Origin: a bacterium
Lineage (GTDB): Bacteria > Armatimonadota > Zipacnadia > Zipacnadales > UBA11051
Assembly: GCA_030604405.1 (NCBI GenBank)
Contig: JAUVVY010000027.1
Coordinates: forward strand, 1 to 54,295
DNA length: 54,295 bases
Direction: 5' to 3'
In this document: positions 43,801-50,284 of the stretch, in pieces
How positions within the stretch are numbered: the first letter of the stretch is position 1
Layout: each line of letters opens with the position of its first letter
The notes under the pieces: generated by a model
The model's database searches: none
Seen by the model: only the letters and a program-made list of their open reading frames with translations
What the model was told of the DNA's origin: nothing
Translations under genes and position numbers: made by a program

Positions 43801-44380
43801 AGCGGGAACTGCCAGTGCCGTCATCGGGCGCTATCTCCGCCGGAAAAACACCGAGCGGGTCCACTCCCGTGGCGTCGCCGCTGAACCACTGCAGGTAATC
43901 CTGGTTATCGCTGACGGTACACACGCTCCCGCTGACACGAACGGTGCTGCAGGCACTGCTGGTGCAAAACACGGCGGTGAATGTGAAGCTGAGGCGCGAC
44001 TCCCCCTCGTCCCATCCGGGAGTCGGCAGGTTGCCGATGACGCCTTGGTGCGGATTGCCCCAGATGTCATAGCCGGCAAACGGGCCGATGGTGTGGGTGT
44101 AGCCGCTTTGGCATACCCCCTCGTCAGTACCCACGCCGGGGTAGAGTGTGTACCCGCCGGCAGGGCAACTCAAAGTCAAGCTGGCTAACCACTCACTACT
44201 GGCGGGAACGGCTATAGCCCTGAAATAGCGCTCCGAGTTCGCCGAAGCACAGTTCGCATAGACGCCGGCCCCCGCGTATCCCAGCGTGAGCGTTCCGGCA
44301 AACGCAGCGCTTGAGCCTCCCAGAGCCAGGACGAATGAGAATAGGAGTGCAAGCAAGATACCCCTGTTCGGATGTTTCAC
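37883..44380 (-). CDS. Giant exported surface protein with FnIII and carboxypeptidase-regulatory-like repeats
   Basis: A 2165-residue exported protein. The signal peptide is about 1-28 (FVLALGGSSAAFA). The N-terminal 450 residues are Cys- and aromatic-rich and match no family I know. Residues about 690-1160 hold four loose repeats of a module with conserved FVVxYxDxE, YTDGAxF and YFxASDxxxxxxP. Two FnIII domains follow (about 1163-1387), then an Ig-like domain (1387-1493), three carboxypeptidase-regulatory-like repeats (about 1495-1744) and a 421-residue C-terminal module (1745-2165) ending in a FlgD-like domain. No protease or glycosidase motif is seen. Start is GTG 44380, nine bases after GGGAGG. 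A strong promoter lies about 200 bp upstream. Confidence 0.82.
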   Translation of the reverse strand: MKHPNRGILLALLFSFVLALGGSSAAFAGTLTLGYAGAGVYANCASANSERYFRAIAVPASSEWLASLTLSCPAGGYTLYPGVGTDEGVCQSGYTHTIGPFAGYDIWGNPHQGVIGNLPTPGWDEGESRLSFTFTAVFCTSSACSTVRVSGSVCTVSDNQDYLQWFSGDATGVDPLGVFPAEIAPDDGTGSSRFRFMVRYARRNSSSNLRPRFGTRVPPPGSAPGHNCFVEYNYDTGLLERHSDRGIDGWGYGPYDDWHSLDRIGWDQNWEQQDPHVVLIIDGDRSRPRFMYKLNPSDNNYDDGMIYYYDLMPTDYKRYLENIFMFPYDPAGEHELGRSLDYLRGRPMSNNYVALAAGGHIYEFLASDDFSPCNGNNNWLQVGRPGDGAYNDYQRVRPFRVNFDRREISSIEVSRENTLYDDSDGAAGGSGYPYDSQDPTRFPKVDPVLSAHPYFPSGTIEPDSDFYPDPVDASGVIVTSPFPAETGAGPNPPMRYTNDDTILPNYVNIHPETAATPFKGGKWTNQSTFTFRINYWQSENIAPALIRIFIRRNDDGQNPGAPWTAYTMEQMDPLDTSYDLVGNGCVFQFQATPEQLPGGGGPGDYNYYFAANDGTMTTTYPNRPPVYNQPNGYNIYDPGHDGFVTTIGQYGVPTVTEANEAEGEDYYWFRVNRPPTLGGQSVDPAVGRAGENYHFRVDYADINGEVLNPDATGDRPFHTKIHLDLFGSPLLQASIAQVTGVNLLTYVTGSGDLYDDGTLSDVEVPFSITMQTGAAAGNTYAVAGNTGNTITLAAGTNLSTDGVASGDQFRIEQWFEGTMLAGDVTDTDYSDGAEYVFDTATNVELGPGVHRYWFEFTDDCATWLSPDDPNVKAEGETVRHPTAGYFEGPEVRENSAPELEDFRFTPQSTDPDAPDGTTATSFVFFVTYVDHENDPPTLIRLGIDGTAGNPEMVLDLVADPPEDTVYTDGAMFRTPEVKLSEGDHVFYAQASDGKARFPETDPGDPLIFSGPIVPQPAPDPLDPPDGNDDGYYDFAYGPTVADNTPPTLNFLPEDDGTDPDNPPGLDPNSGRRETTFTYTVVYTDTDRFAGIAGNPPQYVRVYIDDVRHDMTKIDPNDYDYTDGATFEFSISNLIEGTPHTYFFLASDDLDRARLPTTGITPDRYNGPVVDEPPGEPLNLLVQDTPNDNGGSTDIEFSASRDDGGGADDVTEYRVYRTQTQGQYSDTPVVTVAATGAAAYNAQDTAPASTNPPVTDVAYYYIVKAFDAATESDRSNEEGPVTPKDNIPPQPPSGVAVSNPALGATLDVSWTLSPDDGAGQNDVTEYHIYRATTPALLAAPYVGTALADESSFRDTTAPDGVAVYYMLRAYDGSNESEDSNVAGPETSTDGEAPVVIDLQPGAGETGVRRDTTISFVVEDNGSGVDQGSIQVDVTISGAAVPGSIEIGGTTKRMTVEFTPDAEFDYLRNVRVEVNVRDLQNNPRIKSWSFVVEGEPTSIISGQVLQADDSPIAGVRIVAGELEGVTGADGSYTITGVADGTHEVRTELRGWYFTPQQMAVSVPPDQGGINFIGQLGYDIDGQVVDENGVGKSGALISAGGKSQVTGADGTFQLRDLPAGTYNIAPVLEGFDFVPPLADIEIGPGLSPDPLEFMAVVESHSLSGIIQTSTGDRMATVAVTARNADTGASTEVLSSASGLYVFQQLRQGTYEVTPAKSDYQFKPLKQSVELMTQRTDVNFIGVPLYEVVLPAGLSLVAVPISPETTDFRAAFGANTPVARWDSANEEWITNATPEHPLLELGAGRGYWTNPAAEVTNYVAGTPISTGVGHDLQLAADWTMVGNPYPADLPWSRIGVAPGGTVKDYGFIWDRNADPPDYRVVADVNGFGILDRVPEGAGFWMNSSTARTVRINPLTAPTAVETAPLVLADGDYVIPLQAAAGGRADTCAAAGVVKAAERLPGGGRLVNPPPAGSHVDLYFIGPDGGKLCYDLRASADATESWDFEVVTDIGDVAVAISLLDLSRVPADKQVTLEDTASGKRTYARTTQQYTYQATGGQARRFKLEIGPRSVGSLAISAASAAMSRGGQVALTYTLSQTANVSISVMNISGRQIKYLVADKPASSGVNTELWDLTSTRGTTVPAGRYLISIVATTDSGQQTRALVPVQVSR

Positions 44381-44477
44381 TTAGTACATCCTCCCATCTG
44401 GAGCGAAAACGGCCAGTTGGAAACAGAATTTTGCTACAACACTTGCCTGGTAAGACTTGCCTCCGTTGCCTGCGTGG

Positions 44478-44497
44478 CACAGGCTTTCCAGCCTGTG
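44478..44497. repeat. CACAGGCT-ttcc-AGCCTGTG hairpin, copy 2
   Basis: A perfect 8-bp stem with a ttcc loop in the long leader of the 2165-residue protein gene. If transcription starts near 44576 as predicted, this hairpin is in the mRNA leader, about 100 bases before the start codon. Same family as 21950-21967. Confidence 0.65.
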
Positions 44498-44582
44498 GTT
44501 GCCATCGACACGCGCATACCGAAGCCTAGCGTATCCGGCCCCTCCGCTACGCGCCTATGCAACCACTATTGATACAAATGTC

Positions 44583-44611
44583 ATTGTAACGAATCACCAT
44601 GTCAAAGTCAA
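44583..44611 (-). promoter_or_regulatory. Strong sigma-70-type promoter for the giant surface gene
   Basis: On the minus strand TTGACT (44606-44611) and TACAAT (44583-44588) are separated by exactly 17 bp, with five of six consensus bases at each. The start would be near 44576, leaving a leader of about 195 bases before GTG 44380. A second TTGACA overlaps the spacer but is too close to act with this -10. Confidence 0.6.
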
Positions 44612-44612
44612 C

Positions 44613-44640
44613 TGCAAGCGCACGTGTGCAAGCGCACGTG
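44613..44640. repeat. Perfect 14-bp tandem repeat upstream of the -35
   Basis: TGCAAGCGCACGTG occurs twice in direct tandem (44613-44626, 44627-44640), starting one base upstream of the TTGACT element. Each copy contains the palindrome CACGTG. The position, about -37 to -65, suits binding of an activator; the regulator is unknown. Confidence 0.7.
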
Positions 44641-44655
44641 TTGCAGACCGCTGTG

Positions 44656-45255
44656 TCACACAGATTCGCACGCTGCTGTTACACCTTCGAGTCGCAACAG
44701 GGCCAGCTTTTGCTCCGTGCCGCCGCCGAAGCCGACCATGCTACCGTCGCTACCGATTACCCGGTGACATGGCACCAGCAGTGCGACCGGGTTATTTGCC
44801 ATCGCCTGACCGACAGCGCGGCTGGCCTGGGGACTTCCGGCTGCGGCGGCCAGTTCGGCATAAGAGCACGTCTCGCCCCAGGGCATTGACTGGGCCTCAT
44901 GCAGAATCCTAGCCCGAAAGCCGCTGACCTCCCGCAGGTCAACAGGAAGGTCGAATTGCTTGACCTGACCGGAAAAATAGGCCCGCACCTGCCAGTAAGT
45001 CCGGCATAAGAGCGGGCTCCATGAGAAACGCCATGTATGCGCCGGCTGCAGCTCCTGCATGAGCTGTGTGAGCGAGGGTCCAGGCAGCAGCAGGCGGGTG
45101 ATGCCGAGGTCTGACGCGGCCAAGCCGATCCAGCCGCTCAGCAAGGGGCTGTGGCAAGACGCGATTCGAGGCAGCCAGCCGAACACGAAGCCGCATTGCG
45201 GCCCGTTTTCGGCTTCATTTTCGTGGTAATTTGTGACAGCGCCCTGATCTGTCAT
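44656..45255 (-). CDS. ogt: Methylated-DNA-protein-cysteine methyltransferase
   Basis: Suicide DNA repair enzyme that transfers the methyl group from O6-methylguanine (or O4-methylthymine) to its own cysteine. The active site PCHRV places the acceptor at C163. The helix-turn-helix with the finger arginine is in SYAELAAAAGSPQASRAVGQAMANNP, and FGGG.EQKLALLRLEG closes the domain. At 199 residues it is the Ogt/AdaB size with a less conserved N-terminal domain. The ATG at 45255 has only a weak site (CAGGGA), so the start could lie a little downstream. It is a single-gene unit; its 3' end abuts the tandem repeat of the giant-gene promoter. Confidence 0.93.
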   Translation of the reverse strand: MTDQGAVTNYHENEAENGPQCGFVFGWLPRIASCHSPLLSGWIGLAASDLGITRLLLPGPSLTQLMQELQPAHTWRFSWSPLLCRTYWQVRAYFSGQVKQFDLPVDLREVSGFRARILHEAQSMPWGETCSYAELAAAAGSPQASRAVGQAMANNPVALLVPCHRVIGSDGSMVGFGGGTEQKLALLRLEGVTAACESV

Positions 45256-45333
45256 GCGGTGTTCCCTGGAGCGGCATGATATGGCCTCCCCACCGCCAGA
45301 TCAGACGTTACACAAGGCCTTGCAGGCTAACTA

Positions 45334-45607
45334 CTGTAGTTATGCAGATTTCTAATCGTAAAAGGAGTTTAGAGCTTTGCAAGCGTCTCCCATTACACGT
45401 TGTGCTGCTGTTGGAAGGGCCGTGTCGAGCCGGGTACCCGCTGCGCAGCAGTGGGTGAAGCTTGTCGAACTGCTGGGAGGCCGGCCCACGCCAGACGCTA
45501 TCCTGGCGAGGTCCCCACACCCAAGCGCCAAACGACAACGGCTTACGACTAACGACGCCACAGCGCCGCTCTACAGCTTAAGTTACCCAAAATCTGCATA
45601 ACTACAG
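45334..45607. mobile_element. Complete 274-bp MITE with 18-bp TIRs and TAACTA target duplication
   Basis: The terminal inverted repeats CTGTAGTTATGCAGATTT (45334-45351) and its exact complement (45590-45607) bound a 274-bp element. The 6-bp direct repeat taacta flanks it at 45328-45333 and 45608-45613. Outside lie ggc on the left and gcccgac on the right, the two stem halves of a REP-like hairpin, so insertion was in the loop. The interior has no usable gene and carries a hairpin similar to other local palindromes. Its first 13 bp equal the ends of the IS at both window borders, which identifies the probable autonomous partner. Confidence 0.88.
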
Positions 45608-45649
45608 TAACTAGCCCGACGCCGTTGCCGTTCTCCCCTCTCCCGGGTA

Positions 45650-45668
45650 CCCACGCCGCAGGCGTGGG
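45650..45668. repeat. CCCACGCC-gca-GGCGTGGG hairpin
   Basis: A perfect 8-bp stem with a 3-base loop. It is embedded in a block (tctcccc...gaggggaattaaaggggtgagggc) that recurs at about 24922-24965, where a different short hairpin occupies its place. Imperfect relatives lie at 37822-37840 and inside the MITE near 45430-45460. Confidence 0.65.
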
Positions 45669-45764
45669 TGAGGGGAATTAAAGGGGTGAGGGCAAGCCCT
45701 TATCGTTGCATTTCGCAGCGGCGGGTCGCCCTTCGCGAATAATCCGCGCCAGCCGCTCAACTGG

Positions 45765-46439
45765 TTACTCAGTGACGCTCGTCGGGCTCCAGAAGGTCGG
45801 CTGGTCGAGGCCTTCTTCCCGACCCCACTTGGCATGCCCGTCGGCGTATCCCCAGTTGCAGCCGTCGTTGTGGCGTTGTGGCCGGCCGATCGCGGTGAAG
45901 TTGTTGTTCGCTGGGTCCTCGGTGCCAGCCGCTACCATCGTGCCAACAGCATCGCCAGGCACAAAGCAGATGTCGTTGCCCGGATCGTTGACCCACCACT
46001 CGCTGCCGCCGGAGCTGTTGGTCACTCCCAGGCACTCAGGCGGCACGTCGCCGATCACGATCTTGGAGGCTGAATCAAAGAATGAACCTTCCGAGATGCC
46101 GGAGCACAGGTAGTTAAGACCATAGCCGATGTAGCGGTCCTTGCGATCGGGGCAGCGCAAAATCTGCCTGTTGTGCGTGTAAGAGTAGATAGCGTCGTGC
46201 CAGAATGCCCCAGCACCATTCAGTCCGAAGGGCAACTGTTCGTCGGCATCCTGGACGTACATTTTTATCGCCAGTACGATCTGTTTCACGTTCGATATGC
46301 ATGCTGTCTGGCGAGCCTTGGCTCTGGCCCGCGCGAACACCGGCATCAGCATCGAGGCCAGAATTGAGATGATGGCGATCACCACCAGAAGTTCGATCAG
46401 CGTGAAGCCTGCCCGCCTTGGTGTCGTCTTTGGGCGCAT
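45765..46439 (-). CDS. Type II pseudopilin with H-X9-DG C-terminal signature
   Basis: A 224-residue protein with a prepilin peptidase site GFTLIELLVVIAI (cleavage after G11, E16 being position 5 of the mature form). The hydrophobic helix is followed by a globular domain ending HNDGCNWGYADGHAKW, the H-X9-DG signature of DUF1559-like pseudopilins common in Planctomycetes, Lentisphaerae and Armatimonadetes. These assemble through type II secretion or pilus machinery and may bind substrates at the surface. ATG 46437-46439 has AGGAGGT nine bases upstream; the frame is open 27 codons further without such a site. TATAAT at 46596-46601 (minus strand) could be its -10. No secretion machinery is in the window. 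Confidence 0.92.
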   Translation of the reverse strand: MRPKTTPRRAGFTLIELLVVIAIISILASMLMPVFARARAKARQTACISNVKQIVLAIKMYVQDADEQLPFGLNGAGAFWHDAIYSYTHNRQILRCPDRKDRYIGYGLNYLCSGISEGSFFDSASKIVIGDVPPECLGVTNSSGGSEWWVNDPGNDICFVPGDAVGTMVAAGTEDPANNNFTAIGRPQRHNDGCNWGYADGHAKWGREEGLDQPTFWSPTSVTE

Positions 46440-46702
46440 CTTGATGTTACCTCCTGAGTGCTCTGATAAGCACCACTTCGTGTGTGAATTCTCCAGCGAC
46501 CCACCAGTCGTAACAGCCACAGTTTCCAGGCCTCACACACTGCCCCGCCTCGCCGCGGTGCACCGTGTACTGTCCGAAGCTGAGCACATCGTGCTATTAT
46601 ATTATTCCACACTACGGCCGCCGCAAACCTCTATCCTTAATACAGACGAAGCTATCAGGTCCTATGTTTCGTCTTTTTTGCGGCGCTGATGATATTCTAC
46701 AC

Positions 46703-47680
46703 CTATACGATAGGCACTTCAACCGGTTTTCCCGTCCGGGCCGATGCATTGGCGGCCAATGTCACGGCGCTGGTCTGCAGGCCGGAGCGGTACGAACACG
46801 GTATCGTGGTCGAATCGTCGCTGCGAATGGCGGCGATGAACGCCTCGTCAATATTCATGGTTTCCTGCGGCTCGGCGGTGACCTCGGGCTCGTCATCAGG
46901 CATCATAACGTTGCCGCCAATCTGCCACTCCAGGACGTGGTCCTCGACCAGGAATTTCAGGTCACTGACGCCACCGCCCTGGCGCATCATCGGACTGGTC
47001 ATCACCATGCCGATCGCGCCGTCGTGGAACTTCAGCAGCGCGCCCTGGGCGTCGGGGATATCGAGGTTGTCCACATCGCTCATCACCCGCAGCGAGTACT
47101 GGGCATAGACCTCGGCGATCTCGCCGGCCAGATAGCGCATCAGGTCCACCTGGTGGGTGGTCTGCTCGTGGAGTTGTCCGCCGGACCGGTCCATCACGCG
47201 CCACCAGGGCGTCCCGGCAAGGCCGCCCCAGCGATGCGCGCTGACCATTCCGATGGTGCGGGTGGCGAGATACCTGCGGGCCCGCTGCACCGAATCCAGC
47301 AGGCGGAGCTGGTAACCGACACACGACAGCACGCCGGCCTTGTCAATCTCCTCGGCGATCTCATAGCCCTTATCCATATTCAACACGACCGGCTTTTCGA
47401 CGAACAGGTGACAGCCCTTGCGCGCTGCCAGCACTTCCGCGTCCTCGTGGGCGAAGGGCGGGACACTGACATAGACGGCGTCGGCTTCGATCTCATCGAG
47501 CATTGCGCGGTAGTCGCTGTATGCGGCCGCTTCGTATTCCGCGCACGCCTGCTGCACCTTCTCCTCAACCAGGTCGCAGATGCCGACAATCCTGACATTT
47601 TCTATTTCTGCAAGCCTGGCCATGTGGCCCTGGGCGTTGCCGCCTGCTCCGACGCAAGCAACTCTTACTTCATCCGCCAT
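46703..47680 (-). CDS. Gfo/Idh/MocA family oxidoreductase
   Basis: A 325-residue NAD(P)-dependent sugar or inositol dehydrogenase-like enzyme. The N-terminal Rossmann fold has GAGGNAQGH, and the family lysine lies in FVEKPVVLNMDKG (EKP motif). The C-terminal domain carries GGQLHEQTTHQVDLMRYLAGEI, with the catalytic-site histidines. Substrates range over inositol, glucose, lactate derivatives and glycosyl intermediates, and cannot be assigned from sequence. ATG 47680 has AGGAGG nine bases upstream. It lies upstream of the pseudopilin gene on the same strand but 263 bp away, so a shared transcript is uncertain. Confidence 0.9.
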   Translation of the reverse strand: MADEVRVACVGAGGNAQGHMARLAEIENVRIVGICDLVEEKVQQACAEYEAAAYSDYRAMLDEIEADAVYVSVPPFAHEDAEVLAARKGCHLFVEKPVVLNMDKGYEIAEEIDKAGVLSCVGYQLRLLDSVQRARRYLATRTIGMVSAHRWGGLAGTPWWRVMDRSGGQLHEQTTHQVDLMRYLAGEIAEVYAQYSLRVMSDVDNLDIPDAQGALLKFHDGAIGMVMTSPMMRQGGGVSDLKFLVEDHVLEWQIGGNVMMPDDEPEVTAEPQETMNIDEAFIAAIRSDDSTTIPCSYRSGLQTSAVTLAANASARTGKPVEVPIV

Positions 47681-47942
47681 TTGCTACAGCCTCCTGATGC
47701 GTCATTATTTTTCGAGCGCCAGATAAATTCCCTGACCGCCCCCTCTGACCTTCTTTCTTTGCAACTACTCAGCTTGTGGCTTTAGTGCGGACTAAACGCA
47801 AACGAGGTCGCGTGGCAGAGGCTTGCCCGCCATTTTATCCGCCGTAGCTTTAGCCAAGGCGCAACCTTTAGCGACGGCGGATCAGGCATCCCAATATATT
47901 CCCGTGGGGCAGGCATCCACCTGACCTGAGCTTGTCGAAGGT

Positions 47943-48040
47943 TGCCTGTCCATGCCGTTGCTGTTTGGAGATGCCTCGACAGGCTAGGAAGCCTGTCGTC
48001 CAGGACGGCTAGCAAGAAGGGCCGTCCCACTCCAACAAAC
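47943..48040. repeat. Dispersed repeat with hairpin, copy 2
   Basis: Matches 2534-2630 in order, including tgcctgtccatgccgttgc, the hairpin CGACAGGCT-agga-AGCCTGTCG (47977-47998), gtccagga and gggccgt...cactcca. Loop bases differ while the stem is unchanged, which suggests the stem is maintained. Confidence 0.75.
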
Positions 48041-48235
48041 CTGGAGGACAGGCATCCCTGTTGTTTGCCGTAGGCGCGTAACGGCGAATTTTGTCATTCG
48101 GCAATAACTGTATTGAAGGTCCGGTCGTGAATTCCGGAATTAGGAATCAAGTATCTGCTTGTTGTAGGGCGTGGCCTTGCCGCACGCCCTGCCTGCCCTG
48201 CCTGCCCTGAGCTTGTCGAAGGGAGCCTGCCGCAG

Positions 48236-48386
48236 GGAGCTTGCCGAAGGGTATCGCCCCGCGCAACTTGCAATGGTACACGGGCCGGTTTCGCTTCGCT
48301 CAGCCAGCCCTTCCTTACGGCAAGGACGACGTTGCTGCTGCCGCCACCACCCAACCTAGCGTACCGACAATCTCTCTACGCACCCC
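48236..48386. repeat. 148-bp dispersed repeat, copy 2
   Basis: Near-identical to 25201-25348 and in the same orientation. It ends seven bases before the stop codon of the DUF2961 gene. The region just upstream (cctgccctgagcttgtcgaaggg) is low-complexity palindromic sequence related to that before copy 1. Confidence 0.8.
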
Positions 48387-48392
48387 CGTAGC

Positions 48393-49445
48393 CTAGCGGC
48401 TCCAGCGCTCGTGTAGCGGCGGCATCTGCGGAAACGCCCCATGCGGCTCCAGTTGGTACCAGTAGCCGACCGAGCTGACATCGTCGGTCAGCGGCTCGTA
48501 GCACCGGTTCGGCCACCAGCCCAGCTCCTGCATCGTCACCCGCAGGTCCTCATCGAAGCGGATCGGGTCCATGATATGCCAGCGGTACAGGCCGTGCTTG
48601 GGCACCTTGCCCTCTTCCTTCTGCCACAGCGGATAGCCCAGGAAGGCCGTCGAGAACGTGTCGCCGAAGCCCCATGCGCCGCCAAAGTAGTCCTCGGTGC
48701 CGGTGCCGCAGATGGTCGGGTATTGTGTGTCGCCGTCAATGAAGAACTTGATCTCGCCCTCGCCCCACCAGCCGTCGGAAAACTGCACCCAGGCCAGGTA
48801 GGTGCCGACATATTGCCCCTTGCCCTGTATCCCATCCAGTATCATGTGCTCCGGGCACTCCCGGGTTCCCATCGCCCGCCGCCACTGCGCGTGCAAGTAG
48901 GCGGCATCATCTGGCACCTCGGTCTCCGCCCACGTTATTTGGTAGAAGAAGCCGGGGATCTCCTCCCAGCGCTGATTCTCGATGGTAATCCTCGCCCCGT
49001 TGCAAAACGGCATCGGCCAGTAGCTGTTCATCCCGCCGCTGGGGTTTACCGCGACGGGCAGCGAGTTGATCTTCGCCCGCAGCGAATGACCGCAGCAGAA
49101 AAAATCGCCCAGCGGCACCTCCACTGAAGGCGTCTCCTCGCCGTCCCAGTACATGCGCAGGATGCAGTCGCGGTAGGCCGCCTCCCTGACGGTGATCCAG
49201 ATGTGCTGAATGACGCCGGAGCCGCCGATATCGGCGAGCGTCACCGTTTCTTCGGCGGCCAGGGTAATGCAGGGCTTGACCTTCCAGCCCTCACCGAGCA
49301 TCGCGGCCGCCATTCCCGGTTCCGGTTTGGCCTGCGCCCCGGCACCTTTTTCGCCTTTCGGATTCTCAGCACAGATAGAACGTGTCTTCGCATCAGCTAG
49401 GAATGGAACGCCGCCAAGCCCAAACTGAAAGCCGTGGTCAAACAT
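48393..49445 (-). CDS. DUF2961 / GH172 family glycoside hydrolase
   Basis: A 350-residue protein of DUF2961, now glycoside hydrolase family 172, whose characterised members act on D-fructofuranosyl or D-arabinofuranosyl linkages. The active-site blocks are WWGEGEIKFFIDGD (E229/E231) and TICGTGTEDYFGGAWG (E251), the two glutamates expected about 20 residues apart. No signal peptide is visible, so it may act in the cytoplasm on imported sugars, or be exported by another route. ATG 49445 follows AAGGAGG by ten bases; an upstream ATG overlaps that site and is less likely. A Gfo/Idh/MocA enzyme lies on the same strand, 0.7 kb downstream. Confidence 0.9.
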   Translation of the reverse strand: MFDHGFQFGLGGVPFLADAKTRSICAENPKGEKGAGAQAKPEPGMAAAMLGEGWKVKPCITLAAEETVTLADIGGSGVIQHIWITVREAAYRDCILRMYWDGEETPSVEVPLGDFFCCGHSLRAKINSLPVAVNPSGGMNSYWPMPFCNGARITIENQRWEEIPGFFYQITWAETEVPDDAAYLHAQWRRAMGTRECPEHMILDGIQGKGQYVGTYLAWVQFSDGWWGEGEIKFFIDGDTQYPTICGTGTEDYFGGAWGFGDTFSTAFLGYPLWQKEEGKVPKHGLYRWHIMDPIRFDEDLRVTMQELGWWPNRCYEPLTDDVSSVGYWYQLEPHGAFPQMPPLHERWSR

Positions 49446-49573
49446 AGTCAGACAGCCTCCTTCGCATGACATTTGTCGTCAATTACCACAACCGGTATGA
49501 CATCCTTCTTCTCATACGCCATCCCGCGCGCAGCCGGCTTCTTCGCCGGCCCCGCAGCCCCCCAGAGAGCGCC

Positions 49574-49993
49574 TCAGGACCCGCATCCGCATCCTGGGTC
49601 AGCGTCGCCGGTCCATTCCAACATGCCACCGAGCAGGTTGTACACTTGCCCAAAGCCCTCAGCAATCAGAGTGTCGGCCGCCGTACGGCTGCGGACTCCG
49701 CTACCGCAGATGCAGCAGATCCGCGTGTTCTTGCCGAGCGTCGGCGCCCACGTTGCGATCTCCTCAACCGGCAAGTTCACGCTTCCGGGAATATGTCCTT
49801 CGGTGAATTCCGCCTGCGTGCGCACGTCAATAAGCAGAAGCGGCTGCCCGTCATCCATCATAGTTTGAAGCTCTGCCGCGGAGATGTCCTGCGGCTTCAC
49901 CGGGGCGAGCGCGTGGCTTCCCCCGCAACCGGCCACTGCCGCCAGCACTGCCGCTGAAATCAACACTCCTGACACAGCGAGACCACGTTTCAT
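49574..49993 (-). CDS. Rhodanese-domain lipoprotein
   Basis: A 139-residue lipoprotein with lipobox AVAGC (C23) and one rhodanese domain (about 35-130). It contains LLIDVRTQAEFTEGHIPGSVNLP and the active loop C96-GSGV-R101, fitting CxxGxR. Such domains move sulfane sulfur or act as redox sensors; being lipid-anchored, this one works at the membrane surface. Cysteines C93 and C94 precede the active C96, and the protein ends DPGCGCGS, an unusual Cys-rich tail that could bind metal or accept sulfur. The gene stands alone, divergent from the E1 gene. Confidence 0.9.
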   Translation of the reverse strand: MKRGLAVSGVLISAAVLAAVAGCGGSHALAPVKPQDISAAELQTMMDDGQPLLLIDVRTQAEFTEGHIPGSVNLPVEEIATWAPTLGKNTRICCICGSGVRSRTAADTLIAEGFGQVYNLLGGMLEWTGDADPGCGCGS

Positions 49994-50127
49994 ACTGAAC
50001 CTTCCTTAACACCGCCCTATTGTTCAGGTGAGCAGCATTGGCCTTCGCCGCTCGCACTGCTGTTACCTGCCGCCATTAACGAATTATCATTGCGATTCGG
50101 GGCGTACCCTTGCGCATCCTGTGGCGA

Positions 50128-50157
50128 TTAGACAAAGCGGCGGCGATGTGGCATAAT
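50128..50157 (+). promoter_or_regulatory. Candidate promoter of the E1 fusion gene
   Basis: TTAGAC (50128-50133) and CATAAT (50152-50157) are 18 bp apart, 128 bases before the ATG. The -10 lies within the loop of a GCGGCGGC...GCCGCCG stem. The -35 is a weak match, so this is only a candidate. Confidence 0.3.
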
Positions 50158-50284
50158 TGGTGCCGCCGTCTTGCTATTTGCAAACCCACCGACCCATCCA
50201 AACCGCGGCCAAAGTGAATTACTGCGCTCGTGACACTCGTCCCGAGGCTGCTCACCCAATCCGCTAGAATCAGGAGTATTGACC

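Larger units (their letters stand above)
45256..45764. other. Intergenic region holding a MITE and REP hairpins
   Basis: A 509-bp gap between two minus-strand genes. It contains the leader of the methyltransferase gene, a complete MITE (45334-45607) in its target hairpin, then a CTCTCCC-type repeat block also present at about 24922-24965, interrupted by a GCGTGGG hairpin. No gene. Confidence 0.7.
47681..48392. other. 712-bp gene-free region of dispersed repeats
   Basis: Between two minus-strand genes. It starts with agtgcggactaaacgcaa...cgcgtgg, related to 21915-21950, then a degenerate 28-bp REP unit (about 47888-47925), the copy of the 2.5-kb repeat (47943-48040), a second ggaggacaggcatccctg (about 48041-48060) and the 148-bp repeat (48236-48386). 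Open frames have no coding character. Confidence 0.7.

Noticed and set aside
27658-44380. Type IX secretion C-terminal domains
   Set aside because: The ends resemble FlgD-like Ig domains but lack the usual T9SS type A block at the expected distance, and no Por/Spr genes are seen here.
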